From NCBI GenBank assembly GCA_938743325.2, contig OW568896.1, forward strand, positions 124,001-188,000: a DNA stretch of 64,000 bases, written 5' to 3'. The stretch comes from Pycnococcus provasolii. Its lineage: Eukaryota > Chlorophyta > Pseudoscourfieldiophyceae > Pseudoscourfieldiales > Pycnococcaceae. Below are positions 56,101 through 64,000 of the stretch, piece after piece (the first letter of the stretch is position 1; each line of letters starts with the position of its first letter). A model generated the notes under the pieces. The model was not told the origin of the DNA, did not search any database, and saw nothing but the letters and a program-made list of their open reading frames with translations. The position numbers and the translations under genes were made by a program.

Positions 56101-58444
56101 AGTCGCCTGTGGTCATATTAAGATACGTTCCAGGCTGACAAGGTTCGCACTTCGTTTGTCCAATCTTTCCAAACGTTGACGTACCACCGGGGCATGTCTT
56201 GCATCGGTCAAGACCTTCCACGTCCGAGTACGTATTGCGTTCACAGGGATAGCACGATTCAAGCCCTGACACATTCGCAAACGTTCCCGGGGCACAAGGT
56301 GTGCACTCGCCTACTGTAAGCCCAGCACTGCTGCTGCCTGGATCGCATGCGTCAAGGCACTGCTCCCAACCAAGAAGCTCACAGCGCGCGGCAAAAAGCT
56401 TTGTCGCATTTGAAAAACGAGTGTCCGCTTGATACGGTGCCGTTTGAAGCATGTCATTTGCGTCAGCAAGCGCGTTTGCAGAAAATGCTGCCTGTGCGAG
56501 CACGACCACGGGCCAATACCCCTGAAGATACGGTGCTGTTAGAATGACGTTCACCAGACTCGGGTGCGTGAGAGTATCCTCATTCGAGGGCATGTCAAAA
56601 CCCACGATAGGAAGCAATTCCGAGCTACCATTGCCACTGTCTACTAGCTGGTTCGCGGCAAGGGTTGCAATTCGCGTCAAATGGCCGCTGATCGCCAACA
56701 TGCCCACGATTGGCACAGTGCTGTCTGCAGCCGCTTCTCTAAGCACGCGCGATGCGTAGCTTGGATTTGTGCCATCCACGCCGATGACTTCCATGCTTGT
56801 CCCGCGAGCTTCCAATACTTCTGCTGCACCATCACATCTGCGGCGTTCACCTTCATCGTCTGCTTCTGAGCTATCTTTTATGCATAACACCTTCCCACTG
56901 CTGGACGATGCTGACAGCTTTCGTAATATTTCCGCGCCTGCAAGTCGCCCTGCATCATGTGGCGGATACCCGACGAAAAGATCGGTACTCGTCTCCACGC
57001 CCTGCGCAGGCGAACCAACTGTGACAACCTTGATGCCAGCCTCACGCGCCTCCTTGAGCTTTTTCACGAATTCGGCAGTTGGTGCGGTGGATATGATCCC
57101 GTAGGGCTTTTCGGCGATGGCGTCGTCGAGGTCCTTCAGGCTGGCCTTTTCATCACCCAACTCGCGAAACTTGATGCTAATCTCAATCTTCTGGTCTTTT
57201 GCGCCCTGCCGCAGGCCATCGAGCATCGACCGCGTTGCGGGGATTCGCGTTGGCGAATGGCTGACGGCAACAATTTTCTTTGACGACCTAGCGATGCACT
57301 TGCACCCTTCTGGTTGCTCTAGTACCGGTTCGCGATCCTTTGTGGGCGCAGCCTCGCCGCAGAAAAAGACGCCGCTGGATTCGCACTTCTTCAAGTCGAC
57401 CGTGTCTATGGTTATGAAGCCCGGCCCAGTGTTAACAAGTCCGCCCTGAAGATTCGGCTGGGTGCGTAGCGCAGTGGTATTTAGCGTGGCGAGGTAGACG
57501 ACAGGGAGATATCCCTGCAGATACTGCTGCTGGTCGATGCTAAACGCGACATTTCCATCCTTCATGAACTGCGCTGTGTCGGCGTCGAAGTCGAACGTCG
57601 CGTAGAGTGTGCTGGCGCCGCGACTTGGATTTTCTTCTCTCCACTTTCGAATCGCAGGAGTTGCAGACGCGCTGTTAAGTGCAAGAATCGCGTCAAGCTC
57701 TGCATCCTCTTCAAAGGCTTCGCTCACCGCTCGATATATGCTCTCAACGCTTCTCGCGGTGAAAATCAACTTTGTCGGAAGTGCGGCAGCGCACCCGTCA
57801 GCGCGGTCGACAAGCGCGGAATTTGCACCGCTCTCGATGTCGATGACCAGCACCTTTTTGGCACCCAAAGATTTGAAGCGCTCGCACCCCTTCGTGCCGG
57901 CGTATGATTCCACCTGTCCAAAGTGCGCGAGCAGGCCAAGTTCCTGAAAATTGTCGCTTCCGCTGTTCAGCGACACGACGGGTATTCCAGCCGCCACGGC
58001 TGACTTGATCGCCGGCCCTAGGGTGTCCACGTCAGGCAACGAGATGGCGAGGCCGTCAGGTTTTTCGGAAACGGCTTGCTCGATGAGTTTCCTCATGGCG
58101 TCGAGGTCATAACCTTCCTCGTTAACGCGGTAACTGAGTTCGACGCCCAAGTCTCTTGACGCACGCGTGGCGGCGTCTTCCACCACGCCCCAGAAGTTGT
58201 TCGCGAACGACCCGTGCGTGACCATGATGATTTTGGCGTGCTTACGATACAGGCAAGGGCACGTGTTCGTCGCGTCGTCGGGTTCGAACTGCGCGGATGG
58301 TGGTGGCGGCAAGGCGCAAGCGCCGTTCGTATTCACCAAGCCAGGCACGCACAGTGCTTGCGTGCCGAGCCCGAGGTGAAGTATCGTCGTGCTCACTAGA
58401 CATAACCACAACGGCACGCGTGTTCGTCTGCCCCAAACGGGCAT
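53186..58444 (-). CDS. Large sensor receptor: two periplasmic-binding modules, GCC2/3 repeats, membrane domain, EF-hands (two exons)
   Basis: A predicted 1725-residue type I multipass receptor. Signal peptide (VPLWLCLVSTTILHLGLG) then two LacI/ribose-binding-type Peripla_BP modules (about 70-330 with IIMVTHGSFANNFWGVVEDA; about 390-660 with GKVLCIKDSSEADDEGERRR). GCC2/GCC3 Cys-rich repeats follow (about 710-870; GTFANVSGLESCYPC, GTSTFGKIGQTKCEPC). Roughly seven or more spans lie at 985-1320. Two canonical EF-hands come next (DVNSDGHITANE and DTDRSGTLTVEE), then a helical tail. Exon 1 ends at 53677 at GCTG|GTAAGG; intron 53596-53676 (81 nt) ends AACAG; exon 2 is 53595-53186. Without splicing the frame stops after GKELA. 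Role as a small-ligand (sugar or autoinducer-like) sensor linked to calcium is inference. It is divergent from GGPPS. Confidence 0.82.
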
Positions 58445-60036
<1,592 letters not shown>

Positions 60037-60118
60037 GCGAGGTTTGAAGGCAAGGAGAGTTGTGTGGTTCTGTTTTTGTCTTTTTGTTTGCTGTAATCAC
60101 GCATACACTGTGTCCGCC

Positions 60119-61201
60119 ATGAGAAGGAAGAGAAGGCGCAACGAATACCCTACTCCCCGGTCCCGACAGCGCAACCGATGCGGAACCCCACTACTGCAAA
60201 CCCCTACCACCTCCGGAACACCGAGGCGTCACAGATTCTCACCCATGGCGCCCGCGACCGGCGCGATGCCTGTCGCCGTCGCGCGCATACAGGAGGTGGC
60301 GCGACGTGCACTGAAGCACGACGACACCGTCGAGGACTTCGTCGTTGAGGCAATAGCGACGGCGCTAGCGGCAACCAACTCCAAGGAGGAACGAGCATCA
60401 ATCATTACTTCGTTCTTACCAACACCGACGTCGCAAACACTCCTGCCAGCCATTCACGCGTTGTTCGGCGATGATGTCAGCCAAGACGAAAGCTTTCTAC
60501 CGTCAACAAGTTTGTCTGGTGTCGGTGGGAACGACGCAGCAGCGATGCAGGTGTCACTTGGCACGATCAACAGGCCTGTGAAAAAGTCGAAACCAAAAAA
60601 GAAGCACTCATCGATCGAAAAGAGTGAAAAACTTACCCTCGACGAACTTAATAGCAGGCCGGTGGCTGGTCGTAAGTTGTGCAACTGCCAGGCTCAGACG
60701 CACAGACTTGTTGGAAACTGCCTCTCGTGTGGACGCGTTGTATGCGAGCAGGAGGGGAAGGGACCTTGCCTTTTCTGTGGCGCGCTTTGGGGAGCAAAAC
60801 ACGATGCACCAAACGCGAGTGCACGTTTCGAAGACGCCGAGAGTGCCGATGCGAAGGCACTCGCGTTCAAAGACCGTCTCGTGGGATACGACAGGGAGTC
60901 CGCCGCACGCACCAAGGTTCTCGACGACCAGAGCGATTGGTTTTCGACGAGCGCGTTTCTGGGTGCCGAAGACTCCGCTTGGACAACTCCGGAGGAACGC
61001 GCGGCGGCGGCAGACCGTCGACGGCTCATCGAGGCTGCCGAGGAGGAGATGCGTGAGAAAAAGATGGAGTTGTGTATCGACATCGCGGGTGGCGCTGCGT
61101 TTGTCAAACAAGACACGTCCGCTATGGAAAAACTGACGAAAACGCTACGAGATCAGGCGGCGCCCGAAGCGTTTGCCATGGCAAGTAGCGGTGTAAGATA
61201 G
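60119..61201 (+). CDS. TRIP4: TRIP4/ASC-1-like zinc-finger protein
   Basis: A 360-residue protein with the C2HC5 zinc finger of activating signal cointegrator 1 at about 183-225: GRKLCNCQAQTHRLVGNCLSCGRVVCEQEGKGPC, read as CNCQAQTH, CLSCGRVVC and GPCLFCGALW. Vertebrate TRIP4 is part of the ASCC complex, which rescues stalled ribosomes and alkylated DNA. The usual C-terminal ASCH domain is not seen, so only the N-terminal half of the family is present. Helical ends follow (EERAAAADRRRLIEAAEEEM). A second ATG at 60245 gives 318 residues; either may be used. It starts 82 bp after GGPPS and shares the strand. Confidence 0.8.
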   Translation: MRRKRRRNEYPTPRSRQRNRCGTPLLQTPTTSGTPRRHRFSPMAPATGAMPVAVARIQEVARRALKHDDTVEDFVVEAIATALAATNSKEERASIITSFLPTPTSQTLLPAIHALFGDDVSQDESFLPSTSLSGVGGNDAAAMQVSLGTINRPVKKSKPKKKHSSIEKSEKLTLDELNSRPVAGRKLCNCQAQTHRLVGNCLSCGRVVCEQEGKGPCLFCGALWGAKHDAPNASARFEDAESADAKALAFKDRLVGYDRESAARTKVLDDQSDWFSTSAFLGAEDSAWTTPEERAAAADRRRLIEAAEEEMREKKMELCIDIAGGAAFVKQDTSAMEKLTKTLRDQAAPEAFAMASSGVR

Positions 61202-61226
61202 ACAGAATACAGTACAGAACTATATT

Positions 61227-62006
61227 TTACATACTCCTGAGCCAGCTGTCGCGACGCAAATGCACGGCTCGTTTACTCACGTTGAACGCGAGAGCAACGC
61301 GGGGCGTGTCGTTTGTCATCAACGCCGTCGGCTCGACATGGTGTGGCACCCACCCTGCAAATGCGACGATGTCACCCACACTGGGCATAACCACCTGCAC
61401 ATGCTCGCCGCTACCGAGCACGAGTGACCCTGCGTTATTAGGCACCGAAAGATATAGAGCACCGCTGACGAGTGCTGTGTCATGCGTGTGCACTTCGTGA
61501 CCAAGCTCTGTTCCTTCTTGCAAACCTCCCACAGCTGCCCAAATATCAGTCGTTACCGTCCAGTCGTCGGCGGCGCGCAAAGAGTGTGCTAAATCACGGT
61601 GTCTCCAACTTTCAAGCAAGTCCGCGGCGGTTAACGTAACGCTGCGTTCGAGCACTTGTCCTTCCCGTGACTTCAGTACGCGTCGCAAGGGCGCCATGAT
61701 GCGGTCGTCAAGCGAACCATGTTGGTAGTTTTGCAGCCTCTGGCGCTCGAAAAAGCAGTTGTTAAGGTTTTCGTGTGACGACGCACTAGAAGACGAGGAC
61801 CACGATGCGTAGTTGCGAAAGCTTTCGAGAGATGCTTTCGTTAAGTCCTTCATCAGCGCTTCACCAAGCGTGTCGTGTTCGAGCGAGCGTCGCAGGAACG
61901 GCAATGCGCCACGAGCGTGTCGCAGCAACGACCCTCCTCCGCACATCGAACGGAAACCCAAAACAGGGAATGGCGGATCCTTAAAAGTGTGTAATGATTC
62001 GGTCAT
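61227..62006 (-). CDS. 2-oxoglutarate/Fe(II) oxygenase-like protein
   Basis: A 259-residue protein whose C-terminal half matches a double-stranded beta-helix of the prolyl-hydroxylase-like group (PF13759-type): HEVHTHDTALVSGALYLSVP, GDIVAFAGWVPHHVEP and PRVALAFNV. The H-x-H-D at the first strand and the His of PHHVEP could be the Fe ligands, and Arg before VALAFN the 2OG contact. The N-terminal half has no known domain. Substrate unknown. Convergent with TRIP4, 25 bp apart. Confidence 0.7.
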   Translation of the reverse strand: MTESLHTFKDPPFPVLGFRSMCGGGSLLRHARGALPFLRRSLEHDTLGEALMKDLTKASLESFRNYASWSSSSSASSHENLNNCFFERQRLQNYQHGSLDDRIMAPLRRVLKSREGQVLERSVTLTAADLLESWRHRDLAHSLRAADDWTVTTDIWAAVGGLQEGTELGHEVHTHDTALVSGALYLSVPNNAGSLVLGSGEHVQVVMPSVGDIVAFAGWVPHHVEPTALMTNDTPRVALAFNVSKRAVHLRRDSWLRSM

Positions 62007-62106
62007 AGTGTTGTTACAAGAGCGGGTCCTTGTGTGCCCACGTGTGGTTGATGGTGCACCGGCGGTGCGTCGGGGTACGCCGTTCCGTCACATCGCGGTT
62101 GTGTTC

Positions 62107-62529
62107 TCACCGCGCTGGTGCCGCCGCCTTTGTCGTTTTGTTCTTCTTGTTCTTTTTCTCCTTTTTATCTTTCGTCTTGCGTTTTAGTTGGCTCATGTGC
62201 GCACGAAGCAGCGTGTTGAAGTCCTTCTGGAATTTCACGTGCTCCGACGATGACACCGCCGTCGACGACTTGGCTTTGCGCCTGCGGTTTTTAGACGCGG
62301 AGACGGAGGCCCGAAGCAGGCACACCGCACCGCCTGCTTTCTCCGCGAGCGCGGCTGCTTTCGATTCCTTCTGCGCTTTTGCCCCGCCCTTGGGTATTGG
62401 CTGCAGCGACGACCTCTTCATGACGAGCGAGAGTGAGCCGCTCTGCGTGGTTGCCTCGAACATGCGCGTGAGGTCGGTGAGGAACGACCCCTGGGACGAC
62501 ATGGACGACGACGACAGCGGCGCCGCCAT
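62107..62529 (-). CDS. SRP14: Signal recognition particle 14 kDa protein (SRP14)
   Basis: Binds the Alu part of SRP RNA with SRP9 and slows elongation. Blocks: SFLTDLTRMFEATTQSGSLSL, LQPIPKGG, VCLLRASVSASKNRRRKAK, HVKFQKDFNTLLRAHMSQLK and a Lys/Ala-rich tail KKNKKNKTTKAAAPAR. 140 residues against 136 in human. ATG 62529 gives MAAPLSSSSMSSQGSF; the longer frame upstream lacks an ATG. Together with SRP19 two SRP proteins lie in this 64-kb window. Divergent from PA2G4. Confidence 0.93.
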   Translation of the reverse strand: MAAPLSSSSMSSQGSFLTDLTRMFEATTQSGSLSLVMKRSSLQPIPKGGAKAQKESKAAALAEKAGGAVCLLRASVSASKNRRRKAKSSTAVSSSEHVKFQKDFNTLLRAHMSQLKRKTKDKKEKKNKKNKTTKAAAPAR

Positions 62530-62889
62530 CGAGAGAGGAAAGAGGAAAATGAGGTTGGGGAGTAGGAACAACGAGCTCGAGTGAGTTGGGGTTCGCAGGA
62601 CACTCCCAACCCCGAACTAACTTCGCCCTCGCCCATATGCCACGGGGATTAGAAGTACCCCCGTGGCAGTCTTCTCTTCCGAGGCGCTGTCATCAATCAG
62701 CCTGTGGAGTTCCAAGGGTTTCTTCGGATCAAAAACCCTCCCCCCCTTTCCCTCTTCCCCTTATCCTTCGCGCCGCCCCGGGAATATCCCCTTGGACTAC
62801 CCTGTCCCACGCACCATTACCGGCTCATTACCGGCTCCTCGCACGCAACTCGAGCATAACTTGCCCAGCACACGATAACACACGATACG
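62530..62889. promoter_or_regulatory. Divergent promoter, SRP14 / PA2G4
   Basis: A 360-bp interval between opposite ATGs with GTTGGGGTTCGC and CTCCCAACCCCGAACTAAC at 62585-62622, i.e. the recurrent AACCCCGAA motif. Confidence 0.5.
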
Positions 62890-64000
62890 ATGTCCGATGA
62901 CGAGCGCGACCCCGAGGAGGAGGAGGAGGAGGAGGAGGAGGAGGACCAGGACCTCACCAACTCTGACGTCGTCACCAAATACAAGGCGGCGGCGGATATC
63001 ACAAACAAGTGCCTCGTCACCTTGTTACCCAAACTCGTGCCCGGCGCTAAGCTCATCGACCTGTGCAAGACCGTCGACGACATGATGAACGCAGAGCTCG
63101 CTGCAATCTTCAAGGGCAAGAAGCTCGAGAAGGGTATCGCATTTCCGTGCTGCCTCTCGTTGAACAACGTCGTCGGGCACTACTGCCCCGCGGACGACGA
63201 CACCGTTACTCTCAAGGCTGGCGACGTTGCGAAGGTTGACTTTGGGTGCCACATCGACGGGTACATCGCCACGCAGGCGCACACGCACGTCGTCAGCGAC
63301 TCCGCCGCGGACGGCGCAACACCCGTTCCACCTGTTACTGGGCGCGTCGCGGACGCCGTCGCTTGCGCGCAGACGTGCTTCGACGCGGCGGTGAGGCTCA
63401 TCCGGCCTGGAAAGAAGACGGACGAGGTGGACAAGGTGCTCGCCAAAATCGCCGAAGTGTACGGCTGCCAGATTGTCGAGGGTGTCATGACGCATCAGAT
63501 GAAGCGCTTCGTGATCGACGGCAACAAGGTGATCCCAAACAAGCCGGCAACTGACCAGCGCGTCGATAGCCAGGAAATTGAGGCGGGAGAGGTGTATGCC
63601 GTGGATATCGTCGTGAGCACCGGCGAGGGACACAGCCGCATGATTGACGAGAGGCAGACGACCGTGTACAAACGCGCGCTTGACATGGAGTACAAGCTGA
63701 AGATGAAGGCTGCACGTGCGGTGTTCTCCGACATCAACAAGCGATTTCCCGCGCTGCCGTTCACGACGAGGTATCTCGAACCTCCGGAGGGTAAGGCGTC
63801 TTTGATAAAGTTGGGAATGAAGGAATTGCTGGATCACGAGCTTCTGTACGCGTATCCAGTGCTCTACGACAAGGCTGAGAAGCACGGCGAGTGCCATGTT
63901 GTGCAGGTGAAGGGAACGATCCTGCTGATGCCGAGCGGATGGAGTGACCGCGTTACGAAGGTGCCCCCGGAGATGGTGGCGGAGGCGAAGAGTGATAAGA
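62890..64000 (+). CDS. PA2G4: PA2G4/EBP1-like protein (cut by window end)
   Basis: ErbB3-binding protein 1 family, a pita-bread protein related to methionine aminopeptidase 2 but without enzyme function, bound to ribosomes and linked to growth control in plants. Starts MSDDERDPEEEEEE, then LTNSDVVTKYKAAADITNK, FPCCLSLNNVVGHYCP, GDVAKVDFGCHIDGYIAT, GVMTHQMKRFVIDGNKVIP and DIVVSTGEGHSR. The metal ligands of active aminopeptidases are replaced (FGCHIDG where MetAP has D..D), as in EBP1. Only the first 370 codons are here; the frame is still open at the window edge. Confidence 0.93.
   Translation, partial: MSDDERDPEEEEEEEEEEDQDLTNSDVVTKYKAAADITNKCLVTLLPKLVPGAKLIDLCKTVDDMMNAELAAIFKGKKLEKGIAFPCCLSLNNVVGHYCPADDDTVTLKAGDVAKVDFGCHIDGYIATQAHTHVVSDSAADGATPVPPVTGRVADAVACAQTCFDAAVRLIRPGKKTDEVDKVLAKIAEVYGCQIVEGVMTHQMKRFVIDGNKVIPNKPATDQRVDSQEIEAGEVYAVDIVVSTGEGHSRMIDERQTTVYKRALDMEYKLKMKAARAVFSDINKRFPALPFTTRYLEPPEGKASLIKLGMKELLDHELLYAYPVLYDKAEKHGECHVVQVKGTILLMPSGWSDRVTKVPPEMVAEAKSDK

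Overview
This is a window of a compact, gene-dense eukaryotic nuclear genome, most probably a small flagellate-derived green alga. The green-lineage markers are an RWP-RK factor (0.95-1.8 kb), a domain-rearranged (DRM-type) cytosine methyltransferase (45.6-47.6 kb), a plastid-type geranylgeranyl diphosphate synthase and a dihydrodipicolinate reductase with a transit-like leader. A ciliary transition-zone protein (MKS1) and a dynein roadblock light chain indicate a cilium. I cannot name the genus. Nearly all genes are single-exon. Two GT-AG introns can be supported: one right after the initiator ATG of the roadblock gene and one near the 3' end of a giant receptor gene. Many genes form divergent pairs sharing 180-460 bp promoters, or convergent pairs with 25-90 bp between stops.

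Layout: 0-5.5 kb RWP-RK, Nudix hydrolase, a repeat-like gap, roadblock. 5.6-17.2 kb MKS1 / TBC RabGAP, eS10, a small membrane protein, an unknown protein, proteasome RPN1 / DapB. 17.5-21.7 kb a Q-rich RRM-like protein with a fresh internal duplication, then a gap with a broken chromodomain retroelement remnant. 21.7-28 kb a secreted P-domain + FAS1 protein with a 45-bp mucin-like minisatellite, SRP19, cytochrome c haem lyase. 28-30 kb a small mobile-element patch (MITE with 74-bp perfect inverted repeats, a CCCGAC-rich element, a BED-finger hAT-like gene). 30-40.5 kb an unknown protein, ZRANB3, an LCAT-like lipase, a UBE3-type HECT ligase. 40.6-45 kb cyclophilin, TMEM97, ADPRM, a drug/metabolite-type transporter. 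45.6-53 kb DRM methyltransferase, a duplicated HECT fragment, a SET protein with a histone H3-like N-terminus, a WEE1/MYT1-like kinase. 53.2-64 kb a sensor receptor with two bacterial-type ligand-binding modules and EF-hands, GGPPS, TRIP4, a 2OG oxygenase, SRP14, and PA2G4 running off the window.

Functional themes are mostly housekeeping (SRP19 and SRP14, proteasome, ribosome, haem lyase, ubiquitin ligase). On top sits a chromatin cluster (DRM plus the SET protein with an H3-like tail). The most striking observations are the H3-tail mimic on a SET protein, the double-binding-module receptor, and an inverted duplication of a SET/HECT gene pair in which each copy has lost the opposite gene.
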